Of a stretch of DNA of 64,000 nucleotides, positions 8,035 to 15,929 are shown in pieces (position 1 is the stretch's first letter; each line of letters begins with the position of its first letter). Position numbers and translations under genes: made by a program. The notes under the pieces were generated by a model that was not told where the DNA came from, did no database searches, and saw only the letters and a list, made by a program, of their open reading frames with translations. Source of the stretch: Plebeiibacterium marinum (GTDB taxonomy: Bacteria > Bacteroidota > Bacteroidia > Bacteroidales > Marinilabiliaceae); NCBI RefSeq assembly GCF_026013615.1, contig NZ_JAPDPI010000025.1, forward strand, positions 19,300 to 83,299. The letters run 5' to 3'.

Positions 8035-8913
8035 TTAAAAATATAATTGATCTGTTTTAAGTCGCAGGTATTTGTTTACTGCAAAAAAGGTTGAGACAAG
8101 CGATAGCATCATTCCCAGTATAACAACTAAAACAAATAAAACGCCAATAATCTCAATGTTATCAAATCCGATAAATCCACCAAGTTCTTTATGCAGTATG
8201 TATATTCCACTTGCTAGTAATCCGTTGGCCAAAACAGCCCCTATGAATCCATGGATTAAACTTGTGCTTATAAACGGTTGTCTGATAAAACCTTTGGTTG
8301 CCCCAACCAATTGCATAGTATTGATTAAAAAGCGTTTTGAATAAACCGATAAGCGTATGGTGTTGTTAATTAGTGCAATGGCAATAAGCAGCAGCAAGAG
8401 GCTAAAACCAAGTAAAACAAGGCTTATTTTTTTTACGTTTTCATTTACTTTCTGAATTAGGTTTTTCTGGTAAAACACTTCTTTTACCTGAGGGAAAGAA
8501 ACAAAAACATCTTCTACCTTTTTTATGCTGTCCGGATTGGCATATTCAGCAAACAGTTTAACCTCTATTGATGAAAGCAAGGGGTTGTAGCCAAGAAATT
8601 CGATAAAATCTTCACCTAGTTGTTTTTTTAATTCTTCTGCGGCTCTTTCTTTATCGATATATTCTGTTGATTTTACATACGATGAAGCATCAAGATATTT
8701 TTGTAATCTGCGAACTTCAGCTTCTCTTACATTGTCTTTTAAAACAATGTTAAAACCAATATTCTCCTTTACGTAATTTGATAATCGCTGAGCATTTAGC
8801 ATTAAATACCCCACGGCTCCCAATAAAAATAACACCAGGGCAATACTAATTACAGTGGTGAAATAGGAATTTCTGAGCTGTCGTTGTGTATGTTGGTTGT
8901 CTTTTTTTGCCAT
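8035..8913 (-). CDS. ftsX: Cell division permease-like protein FtsX
   Basis: Membrane partner of the FtsE ATPase; in other bacteria the complex activates septal peptidoglycan hydrolases. The 292-residue protein has a cytoplasmic N-terminus, a first membrane helix at about 17-39, a periplasmic FtsX_ECD region (about 45-160), then three helices at about 165-188, 215-240 and 255-280, in the FtsX-like permease layout. No ftsE lies next to it, which is common in this phylum. The start at 8913 is supported by an upstream TATCTTTG promoter element (8978-8985). It heads the operon with DUF3098, uppP and truB. Confidence 0.92.
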   Translation of the reverse strand: MAKKDNQHTQRQLRNSYFTTVISIALVLFLLGAVGYLMLNAQRLSNYVKENIGFNIVLKDNVREAEVRRLQKYLDASSYVKSTEYIDKERAAEELKKQLGEDFIEFLGYNPLLSSIEVKLFAEYANPDSIKKVEDVFVSFPQVKEVFYQKNLIQKVNENVKKISLVLLGFSLLLLLIAIALINNTIRLSVYSKRFLINTMQLVGATKGFIRQPFISTSLIHGFIGAVLANGLLASGIYILHKELGGFIGFDNIEIIGVLFVLVVILGMMLSLVSTFFAVNKYLRLKTDQLYF

Positions 8914-8977
8914 ATTACCGTTGAGGTGCGCTTATTAAATCGTTTATATCTTAAATTAATTCAAGAGAATACCGGCG

Positions 8978-8985
8978 CAAAGATA
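8978..8985 (-). promoter_or_regulatory. Candidate -7 element for the ftsX operon
   Basis: Minus-strand TATCTTTG, a consensus TAnnTTTG box, 65 bases before the ftsX start. No clear TTG is found at the expected distance. Confidence 0.5.
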
Positions 8986-9091
8986 GTAAAAAGTATTATT
9001 TGCTGAGGCGATATTTTTTTATTGTGGTTTAATTTGAAACTGTATCTTATTTGCTGCCTTTTGTTAAAAAAATAAAAAAACGCAACATTAT

Positions 9092-9099
9092 TAGCTTTG
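9092..9099 (+). promoter_or_regulatory. Candidate -7 element for the HExxH protein gene
   Basis: Plus-strand TAGCTTTG, matching TAnnTTTG, 46 bases before the ATG at 9145. The -33 partner is not convincing. Confidence 0.4.
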
Positions 9100-9144
9100 T
9101 GTATGTAAAGATATGCAACAGCTGAAATATTTAGTGAAATTTAA

Positions 9145-9834
9145 ATGTGTAGGGTGATTATGATTTTAGTGGGGTTATGTGCCGGTGTTGCTTTGGCACA
9201 ACAAAAAGTGGAGAGGGAATTTCAACCGTTGACAAAGAATGAGGTAGAATTTTTGGGTGAGAAAATGGGAGCCAACAAAAGGCTTTTACCCGAGTTTGAA
9301 AAAACTATTTACCATGCTTTGGCATACTTTCCTGAGTTGGAGCAGACTCATATAAAATTCAAGTACCAGAATATTAAAACCACCTTAAATGCTCGTCCAA
9401 CTATATTATCGTTATTATTTAAGAAAAAAGAGAACCGTAGATATATAGTTCGTATCAATAGTTCAAAACGCGATAGCAGCATTCAATTGTCAAAAGTTTC
9501 ATATAATGCACAAATCGGTGTTTTGGCGCATGAATTCTCTCATTTCATTGATTATTCGGAGAAAGGTATTTGGGGTATTTTAAAAAGGCTGGCCAGCTAT
9601 ACCAATAAAAAGAGCAAGGCCAGGTTTGAAAAGGAAATTGATCAGATGACCATTGAACGTGGGTTGGGCTGGCAATTGCACGACTGGGCACATACCGTAC
9701 TGTATGATTCCAATGCAAGTAAAAAATATAAAAAGCTAAAAAGGGAAATTTACCTTACTCCCGGAAAAATCAGAGACTATTTGGCATCATTCACTCCAGA
9801 AGTTCAACCGGAATTTGTAGCGCAAAGATTTTAG
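9145..9834 (+). CDS. Putative secreted zinc metallopeptidase-like protein (HExxH), unknown family
   Basis: I do not recognise a named family. A hydrophobic N-terminal segment (MILVGLCAGVALAQQ, residues 6-20) looks like a Sec signal peptide, so the product should be exported. Residues 128-140 read IGVLAHEFSHFID, an HExxH zinc motif in a helix. About 35 residues further on, KEIDQMTIERG offers a Glu that could be the third ligand as in gluzincins (inference). The rest is basic and rich in Lys/Arg, with repeated KKSK and KKYKKLKRE stretches. The gene stands alone between divergent ftsX and convergent TonB-like genes. ATG 9145, GTG 9154 or ATG 9160 could start it. It may be a protease or a degenerate relative. 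Confidence 0.65.
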   Translation: MCRVIMILVGLCAGVALAQQKVEREFQPLTKNEVEFLGEKMGANKRLLPEFEKTIYHALAYFPELEQTHIKFKYQNIKTTLNARPTILSLLFKKKENRRYIVRINSSKRDSSIQLSKVSYNAQIGVLAHEFSHFIDYSEKGIWGILKRLASYTNKKSKARFEKEIDQMTIERGLGWQLHDWAHTVLYDSNASKKYKKLKREIYLTPGKIRDYLASFTPEVQPEFVAQRF

Positions 9835-9877
9835 TATAATTTTTTGACTCTGTATATTTGGGGATATGGAGTTGGAG

Positions 9878-9911
9878 TATTCCCCATTAACAATAGTATT
9901 AATGGGGAATA
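9878..9911. terminator. Perfect 13-bp stem-loop between convergent genes
   Basis: TATTCCCCATTAA (9878-9890) and TTAATGGGGAATA (9899-9911) are exact complements around an 8-base loop. It lies between the convergent genes ending at 9834 and 9940. Neither strand has a proper T run after it, so it may be a transcript-stabilising hairpin or factor-assisted terminator. Confidence 0.65.
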
Positions 9912-9939
9912 AGTTCGGTAATAATTTTTATTTACCAAA

Positions 9940-10665
9940 CTAGTTCAAATGAATATCTACCGATTCAAGTCCTGCCTGATATTTTGGATCAACCATTTCC
10001 ATAAAACGGTTTAGTTTTTCGGCTTTTCTCATTTCGTTGCCGAGTTCTTCATATGTGCATGCTTCCCAAAATACAACAGATGGCTCGTTTGGTTGGTATT
10101 TGCTTGCTTCTTTTAAATAGGCAAGTGCCGATTGTAATTTCCGGGTAGATTTTTTATCTGCTTTAACCGATGTTAAGCTAACATTATTTTTAATGGCTTT
10201 AGCAGATTCAAATTGTTTTACTGCTGATTCAATGTTGTTCTGAGCCAGTTCTTCTAATGAACTGCCTGAAGGATCTACAAAACGAACATGGATTTCTTTT
10301 TGCATTTCTACCGGAGTGCCATTTACACGACCTGGGTTCCATAAGCCAGAAGTCGATTTTAGGCAATTGATCACTTTTTGGTCAGAGGCTTTGGATACAG
10401 AATTTTTTACATTAAAATCAGATAGAGTCCCATCTGCATTGATAGTAAAAAGAATTATTACAACACCCTCCTCAAAGTTGTTGTTAATAAGGCTGCTTTT
10501 TAGATAGCTACAGATAGGAGAGGATTCAGAACTGTTTATTTCATTTGCACCTTGTTGTCCAATATACTTGGGCGACTCAACTGTGGTTTCTGACAATTCT
10601 TTTACCTGGGCAAAAGTAATTACTGCTGAAAGTAGCAGGCCGGTTAATAAGGCAATCTTTTTCAT
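9940..10665 (-). CDS. Exported TonB C-terminal-domain protein with helical repeat tail (paralog A)
   Basis: A signal peptide (MKKIALLTGLLLSAVITFAQ) starts at ATG 10665; the frame stays open 16 codons further up, but those residues do not look like an export signal. The middle of the protein (about 60-140) is a TonB C-terminal-like domain: GVVIILFTINADGTLSDF, then VINCLKSTSGLWNPGRVNG and PVEMQKEIHVRF. The last 80 residues are helical and TPR-like (ALAYLKEASKYQPNEPSVVFWEACTYEELG). Unlike true TonB there is no retained membrane anchor and no proline-rich spanner, so energy transduction is doubtful. It is paralogous to the gene at 11867-12604, and a PAS-LuxR regulator lies between them on the same strand. 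Confidence 0.75.
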   Translation of the reverse strand: MKKIALLTGLLLSAVITFAQVKELSETTVESPKYIGQQGANEINSSESSPICSYLKSSLINNNFEEGVVIILFTINADGTLSDFNVKNSVSKASDQKVINCLKSTSGLWNPGRVNGTPVEMQKEIHVRFVDPSGSSLEELAQNNIESAVKQFESAKAIKNNVSLTSVKADKKSTRKLQSALAYLKEASKYQPNEPSVVFWEACTYEELGNEMRKAEKLNRFMEMVDPKYQAGLESVDIHLN

Positions 10666-10755
10666 AACGTAAATTAATTTAGTAAAACATTTTTCTTTGT
10701 TAGAAATATGCATTTACACATTTTGCTGTCATAAAAATGACTACGGTTAAATTAA

Positions 10756-10798
10756 TAAAGACAGTATTTATGATTGGGGAGAAAACTAAAGACAGTAT
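10756..10798. repeat. Two 12-bp direct repeats upstream of paralog A
   Basis: TAAAGACAGTAT occurs at 10756-10767 and 10787-10798, 31 bp start to start (about three helical turns), some 90-130 bases before the start at 10665. Spacing and position suit a regulator-binding site, but no regulator is proven. Confidence 0.45.
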
Positions 10799-10928
10799 AA
10801 AATTACCATCAGATTTGGTTTTTGCCTATATACGCTGGCGAACAAGAGTGGTCTGTTGGCTGATATACAGATGTTAAAGGTGTACGATTTCAAGTTTCAT
10901 TAACAAAATTTAACACAATAGAGTGCTT

Positions 10929-11699
10929 TTATTGAACAATATGATTGGATATGGAATAAGCAATAAGTTCTGCAGTATTGCAAAGATGGGATTTTGACAG
11001 CATCTTCCTGCGGTGAGTATCAACAGTATGTTTGCTGATATTAAGTATTTCTGCTATTTCATTGCTTTTTTTGCCCATGGCTAATAAGGAAAGTATTTCT
11101 TTTTCTCTTTTGGTAAAAATGGAGGCTATTTCTTTTAATTCATCATCCGGAAATATAAAGCTAGTATCGTCGCCTGTATTTGTGTAATTAAAGTCAATTT
11201 TTAAACTTTCTTTTATGTGTGTAATATCTGTACTAAAAGATAAGGTGTAAAACGTCGGTTTCTCGATGCATTTTTTAAACAGGCAATTTTGATTGAGCAG
11301 TCTAACATAATGTCCGTCTCTGTGCCTGATTCTAAAATCCATTGAAATAATGCTGTTAAAAGGTTTTAGGTTATCAATTTCACTTATTGCGAATTCACAC
11401 ATTTTTTTAGTGGCAAGTATTACTGTGGGATAGTCTTCTGTATGAATATAACTGAAAAGTTTTTTTAGGGTTAATTCATGAAAATCATATCCAAGTATGG
11501 GCATGATGTTGGGAGAGGTATAAAATAGTTTAAACTGAGGGAATTGTATGATGTGGTAGAATTGGTTATTTAAGCAAATAAGGTTGTGTAGTTCTTTGAG
11601 TTCTGTGCTATAATCAATTGCACGATTACAAAAGTCGGTGTTTGTTAATTTTCCAACCAAACGTGATAAACCGTGAAATAAATAATCTTTCTCCGACAT
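10929..11699 (-). CDS. PAS domain LuxR-type transcriptional regulator
   Basis: A 256-residue DNA-binding regulator without a receiver domain. Residues about 45-165 form a PAS fold of the PAS_3 kind: FYTSPNIMPILGYDFHELT, then YIHTEDYP and MDFRIRHRDGHYVRLLNQN. After a linker, residues 190-250 form a LuxR helix-turn-helix: FTKREKEILSLLAMGKKSNE, then ILNISKHTVDTHRRKM. Such PAS-HTH proteins sense a small ligand or redox/metabolic state in the cytosol (family knowledge). It is flanked on both sides by the TonB-C paralogs, which are its most likely targets (inference). The direct repeats at 10756-10798 are candidate sites. Confidence 0.85.
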   Translation of the reverse strand: MSEKDYLFHGLSRLVGKLTNTDFCNRAIDYSTELKELHNLICLNNQFYHIIQFPQFKLFYTSPNIMPILGYDFHELTLKKLFSYIHTEDYPTVILATKKMCEFAISEIDNLKPFNSIISMDFRIRHRDGHYVRLLNQNCLFKKCIEKPTFYTLSFSTDITHIKESLKIDFNYTNTGDDTSFIFPDDELKEIASIFTKREKEILSLLAMGKKSNEIAEILNISKHTVDTHRRKMLSKSHLCNTAELIAYSISNHIVQ

Positions 11700-11808
11700 A
11701 ACACAACCCTTTTTTACCCAAATCTGCCTATTGTGACTATTTCAAGCATGGCTAAAGTTACTTTGGTGTACATGAGGTTGTCAATACTAAAGGCGGTTTT
11801 TTATAAAA

Positions 11809-11837
11809 AAACTGCCTTAGTATTACCAAGGCAGTTT
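11809..11837 (-). terminator. Intrinsic terminator of paralog B gene
   Basis: AAACTGCCTT (11809-11818) pairs with AAGGCAGTTT (11828-11837). On the minus strand the stem is followed by TTTTTTATA. It begins 30 bases past the stop of the gene at 11867. Confidence 0.85.
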
Positions 11838-11866
11838 GTAAGTGGTTGCTGTGTTGTTTAGTATAG

Positions 11867-12604
11867 TCATAAGGTGATTGTAACAAGGTCTGTCATTGCA
11901 TAGTATCTGGCATCCAGTGCATCTTGATATTCATTTAGTTTCTGGTACCTCATGATGTCATCGCCTAGTTTTTCGTATGTTTTAGCTTCCCAAAACTTAA
12001 CACAAGGTTCATTGGGGCGCAATGAATTTGCAGATTCTAACCTTTTTAAAGCGGCACAAAGTTTTCTTTCAGTTCGTTTTTCTTTGTTTTCCTGGTGGAT
12101 AAAAAGATTTTTTTGGCATCTCTCAGCAGCCATGAATTTTTTTATTCCGCGAACGGTATAGTATCTGGCCTGATGGTTTAATGATGGAGTTTCTTCACTT
12201 GTGAAGGCTACCACAACGCGTTTTTCCATTTCAACAGGGAAGCCATCTCTTTGGCCTGGAATCCAGTCTCCCGATGTGCTTTTTAGAGCGGAAATAACAA
12301 AATTGTCGTTTGTATGGGAAATGGAGTTCTTTACAATGAAATTGTCAACTGTACCGTCGGTATTTACGGTAAAATCAATAATTACAGTTCCTTCCTTTAA
12401 ATAATCATATTCTTTTGATTTTATAGATAAATCTTTTTGTAAGAACCTACTAATTGGACTTACAAAATTTTCAGATCCTTTTTCAAATGTAACCACTCCA
12501 TTGTACTTAGGAGCCTTTACAACAACTTCCTCAATTTTGCGTATTTGAGCAACGCAAATCACAGAAAGCATGATCAGCAAAACAAATATTCCAACCCTTT
12601 TCAT
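11867..12604 (-). CDS. Exported TonB C-terminal-domain protein with helical repeat tail (paralog B)
   Basis: Same architecture as the gene at 9940-10665. A signal peptide (MKRVGIFVLLIMLSVICVAQ) is followed by the shared start of the mature chain (EVVVKAPKYNG against TTVESPKYIGQ in paralog A). The TonB-C-like domain is at about 75-150 (GTVIIDFTVNTDGTVDNFIV, SALKSTSGDWIPGQRDG, PVEMEKRVVVAF). A helical TPR-like tail follows (LCAALKRLESANSLRPNEPCVKFWEAKTYEKLGDD). The FWEA-TYE-LG block is conserved between the two. It has its own terminator, so it is probably transcribed alone. Role unknown; a periplasmic adaptor is plausible but unproven. Confidence 0.75.
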   Translation of the reverse strand: MKRVGIFVLLIMLSVICVAQIRKIEEVVVKAPKYNGVVTFEKGSENFVSPISRFLQKDLSIKSKEYDYLKEGTVIIDFTVNTDGTVDNFIVKNSISHTNDNFVISALKSTSGDWIPGQRDGFPVEMEKRVVVAFTSEETPSLNHQARYYTVRGIKKFMAAERCQKNLFIHQENKEKRTERKLCAALKRLESANSLRPNEPCVKFWEAKTYEKLGDDIMRYQKLNEYQDALDARYYAMTDLVTITL

Positions 12605-12664
12605 CTTCGTTAAATTTTACAATAAATACATTAACAAATTTAATGGGAGGATGGTGGTATGTCC

Positions 12665-12682
12665 ATACTCATTCGTGAGTAT
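12665..12682. promoter_or_regulatory. Perfect inverted repeat upstream of paralog B
   Basis: ATACTCA (12665-12671) and TGAGTAT (12676-12682) are separated by TTCG. It sits 61-78 bases before the start of the gene at 12604, in the intergenic region shared with divergent pcrA. Candidate operator; a small hairpin is the alternative. Confidence 0.4.
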
Positions 12683-12796
12683 AAATTTTCAGTTTGCTGT
12701 TTGCCCGGAGGGTTTAAGTTTATAATGAGTTTTTTGGAGTTTCAGGCTCTATAAAAAACGGCGGTGACATCTATTTACCAGAAATTCTATTTTAAT

Positions 12797-12804
12797 TATC
12801 TTTG
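12797..12804 (+). promoter_or_regulatory. -7 element of the pcrA/uvrD promoter
   Basis: TATCTTTG, a consensus TAnnTTTG box. It lies inside the longest possible reading frame, so the helicase must start downstream of it. That decides for GTG 12830 over ATG 12764. Confidence 0.6.
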
Positions 12805-12829
12805 CGTTCCATCAAAAAAAACAATATTA

Positions 12830-15124
12830 GTGCAAAGTTATCTCGAACAATTGAATGTCTCACAAAGAGAGGCGGTTGTAAATACAAAAGGCCCTTCTTT
12901 GGTTATAGCGGGCGCAGGCTCTGGTAAAACAAGGGTGCTTACTTATCGAATAGCCCATCTTTTAACCCAGGGAGTACCTCCCCATCGCATTTTGGCATTG
13001 ACTTTTACCAATAAGGCTGCCCGGGAAATGAAGGAGAGGATTGCTTCTATTGTAGGGGCCGATGTTGCCCGTAACCTTTGGATGGGAACATTCCACTCCA
13101 TCTTTGCACGGATACTTAGGAATGAAGCAGAAAGGATTGGTTATCCATCGTCGTTTACTATTTATGATACCGCAGATTCCAAGAGTTTGGTTAAGTCGAT
13201 TGTTAAGGAGATGAAGCTAAACGATAAGGAATACAAACCGGGCGCAGTGCTGGGGCGGATTTCTGCTGCAAAAAATGATTTGGTTACGCCAGCTTCGTAT
13301 GTAAAGGACCAGCACCGGATGATGGAGGATCAGGCCAGTAAGCGTGGGCTGGTTTATGAAATTTACACCCGGTATATGCGTCAGTGCTATAAATCAGGGG
13401 TTATGGATTTTGATGATTTGTTGCTCAATACTAATATATTGTTCCGTGATCATTCCGAGGCGTTACAGAAGTATCAAAATATTTTTCAATATGTTATGGT
13501 TGATGAGTATCAGGATACAAACTATTCACAATATATTATTATAAAAAAACTGGCCGAAAAACACAGTAATATTTGTGTGGTAGGCGACGATGCCCAAAGT
13601 ATTTACAGTTTCCGAGGTGCTAAAATTGAGAATATACTTAATTTCAGGAATGATTACCCCGATTATAAATTGTTTAAACTGGAGCAAAATTATCGTTCTA
13701 CCCAAACTATTGTCAATGCAGCAAACAGTATCATAGCAAAAAACTCCAAACAAATCAAAAAGGCAGTTTTTTCTGAAAATGATATTGGCAACAAAATTAA
13801 GATCCATAATGCCATTTCTGATATTGAAGAGGGGTACATTGTAATAAACGATATTAAGCAGAAACGTTTAAAAGCAAATTATGAATACCAGGATTTTGCT
13901 ATTTTGTACCGCACCAATGCGCAATCGCGTATTTTTGAGGAGGCTTTAAGGAAAGCATCGATGCCATATAAGATATATGGCGGGCTAAGTTTCTATCAAC
14001 GAAAAGAGATCAAAGACTTACTAGCATATTGTAGGGTTACTATAAATCCCACTGATCAGGAAGCTATTAAAAGGATTATTAATTACCCTGCCAGGGGTAT
14101 TGGAAAGACCACGGTTGAAAAATTGGAAGGTGCAGCTGCTGCATCCGGGAAGAGCATGTGGGATGTTCTGGTGGGCATTGACAATGCCGGAAACCTGTTT
14201 AATGCAGGAACACGTAAAAAACTAAATTCGTTTGTTGGGATGATTTCCGGATTTAAGGCTGGAAGTACCCAATTGTCAGCTTACGATTTGGTTACAGAGA
14301 TAGCTACCCAAAGTGGCATGATGAAAGAATTGTATCAGGACAGGAGCCCGGAGAATGTGTCGCGCCAGGAAAACGTTCAGGAACTATTGAATGGTATACA
14401 GGAGTTTACCTTAAATCGCACAGAGGAAGGTGGAGAAACCGGATTAGTAAACTTTCTGGAAGAAGTATCCTTATTGACAGATCAGGATAATGAATCGGAG
14501 GATGACATCAATAAAGTCACATTGATGACTATCCATTCAAGTAAAGGACTTGAGTTTAAAAATGTTTATGTAGTTGGAGTGGAGGAAGGTTTGTTTCCGT
14601 CGAACATGACCATTGAGAGCGAGCAAGGGATTGAAGAAGAACGCAGGCTTTTTTATGTTGCAGTTACAAGGGCCGAAGATAATGCCACTATTTCCTTTGC
14701 AAGGACGAGATATAAATTTGGAGAATCTTCCTTTTGTCGACCTAGCAGGTTTATTGGTGAGATAGATGATGAGTTTGTGGAATTCTCTGGAGATCAAATA
14801 AAAATCGCTGCACCTCAGAGCCGGTTTTCTGCCTCGTCGCAACCCAAAAGATCTTTTGGAAGCGCGCCGGTATCTCCCAAGCCAGGATATAATTTCAAAA
14901 AGGTTTCAAACAATGCCCCAACCGGAAAACTTGGTTCGGTAAGCAAGGGTAGCCCGACAGGCAATTTGCAACCGGGAATGACAGTTGAGCACATACGGTT
15001 TGGCCGTGGTAAAATTGTGAGTATTGACGGGCAATTGCCCAATGCCAAAGCCACGGTTAATTTTGATAATTCGGGAGTTAAACAATTATTATTAAAATTT
15101 GCCAAACTTAAAATTTTAGGTTAG
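12830..15124 (+). CDS. pcrA: UvrD/PcrA-type ATP-dependent 3'-5' DNA helicase
   Basis: Superfamily 1A helicase for nucleotide excision and mismatch repair and for clearing recombination intermediates. From GTG 12830 the chain opens VQSYLEQLNVSQREAV (Q motif), then Walker A GAGSGKT (28-34), motif Ia LTFTNKAAREM, motif II VDEYQDTN, motif III GDDAQSIYSFRGA, motif IV LEQNYRS, motif V MTIHSSKGLEFK and motif VI FYVAVTRAED. The C-terminus has a disordered Ser/Pro/Lys stretch and then a Tudor-like PcrA/UvrD end module (GMTVEHIRFGRGKIVSIDG), which binds RNA polymerase in other species. About 764 residues, full length. The upstream promoter at 12797 rules out the longer ATG-started version. Confidence 0.94.
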   Translation: MQSYLEQLNVSQREAVVNTKGPSLVIAGAGSGKTRVLTYRIAHLLTQGVPPHRILALTFTNKAAREMKERIASIVGADVARNLWMGTFHSIFARILRNEAERIGYPSSFTIYDTADSKSLVKSIVKEMKLNDKEYKPGAVLGRISAAKNDLVTPASYVKDQHRMMEDQASKRGLVYEIYTRYMRQCYKSGVMDFDDLLLNTNILFRDHSEALQKYQNIFQYVMVDEYQDTNYSQYIIIKKLAEKHSNICVVGDDAQSIYSFRGAKIENILNFRNDYPDYKLFKLEQNYRSTQTIVNAANSIIAKNSKQIKKAVFSENDIGNKIKIHNAISDIEEGYIVINDIKQKRLKANYEYQDFAILYRTNAQSRIFEEALRKASMPYKIYGGLSFYQRKEIKDLLAYCRVTINPTDQEAIKRIINYPARGIGKTTVEKLEGAAAASGKSMWDVLVGIDNAGNLFNAGTRKKLNSFVGMISGFKAGSTQLSAYDLVTEIATQSGMMKELYQDRSPENVSRQENVQELLNGIQEFTLNRTEEGGETGLVNFLEEVSLLTDQDNESEDDINKVTLMTIHSSKGLEFKNVYVVGVEEGLFPSNMTIESEQGIEEERRLFYVAVTRAEDNATISFARTRYKFGESSFCRPSRFIGEIDDEFVEFSGDQIKIAAPQSRFSASSQPKRSFGSAPVSPKPGYNFKKVSNNAPTGKLGSVSKGSPTGNLQPGMTVEHIRFGRGKIVSIDGQLPNAKATVNFDNSGVKQLLLKFAKLKILG

Positions 15125-15277
15125 ATTTGTGGCGATAGTACTTCATGATATACACATGTTTACTGCACATTTATATTAAATTTTACTCCTGTTTCTGAAA
15201 GTGTTTAATAATTAAATAGATTGCTTTTGGATTTAATATCTCAGAAAAAGAGTATACTAAGTATTTTTAAATAAAAT

Positions 15278-15901
15278 ATGGATTACAATTCGAATAGGAA
15301 GAAGTTGCTTCTGCCTGAATATGGCCGTCATATTCAGAAGATGGTAGATTATTGTGTTACAATAGAAGATTTGGAAGAGAAGACAAAGTGTGCTCATGCC
15401 ATTATCGGTAATATGGGGAATATGTTTCCGCACTTACGTGATGTAAATGATTTTAAACATAAACTTTGGGATCACTTGGCTATTATGTCTGATTTTAAAT
15501 TGGGTATTGAAACACCATTTGAGCTTCCGGAAAAACAAATATTGTATCAACGTCCTGATAAAATGCCGTATAGCATGGAACGGATGAGATACCGTCATTA
15601 TGGAAGAACTATCGAAAAAATGATTGATAAGGCTTGCGAAATGGAGGAGGGTGACCTGAAGCGTCATTTAATGTTATTGATCGCCAATAATATGAAAAAA
15701 TCTTTACTTCAGTGGAATAAAGACTTTCCGGGCGATGAAAGGGTTTTTTCTGATATGATTGAGCTATCTGGAGGACGATTGGTAATTCCAGAGGATATGA
15801 AGATTCCAGAGCATAAAGAGCATCAAAACTACAATCAAAACCAAAACCAAAATAGAAACAAAAAGAAGCGTCAGTTTAAAAAGTACGACGATCGAAGATA
15901 A
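15278..15901 (+). CDS. DUF4290 family protein
   Basis: A 207-residue cytosolic protein matching DUF4290, a family confined to Bacteroidota with no known function. Recognisable stretches are MDYNSNRKKLLLPEYGRHIQ at the start, HAIIGNMGNMFPHLRDV near 48, and KLWDHLAIMSD near 68. The C-terminal 30 residues are a low-complexity Asn/Gln/Lys tail (NYNQNQNQNRNKKKRQFKK), probably disordered and nucleic-acid or surface interacting. It is followed after 28 bases by murA on the same strand, an arrangement I believe is common in this phylum, so cotranscription is likely. Confidence 0.85.
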   Translation: MDYNSNRKKLLLPEYGRHIQKMVDYCVTIEDLEEKTKCAHAIIGNMGNMFPHLRDVNDFKHKLWDHLAIMSDFKLGIETPFELPEKQILYQRPDKMPYSMERMRYRHYGRTIEKMIDKACEMEEGDLKRHLMLLIANNMKKSLLQWNKDFPGDERVFSDMIELSGGRLVIPEDMKIPEHKEHQNYNQNQNQNRNKKKRQFKKYDDRR

Positions 15902-15929
15902 ACCAAATTGAAATAATCCACTAGTAAAG

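Noticed and set aside
12764..12829. ATG start for the PcrA/UvrD helicase
   Set aside because: The TATCTTTG promoter box lies inside this stretch, so a transcript from it cannot contain that codon.
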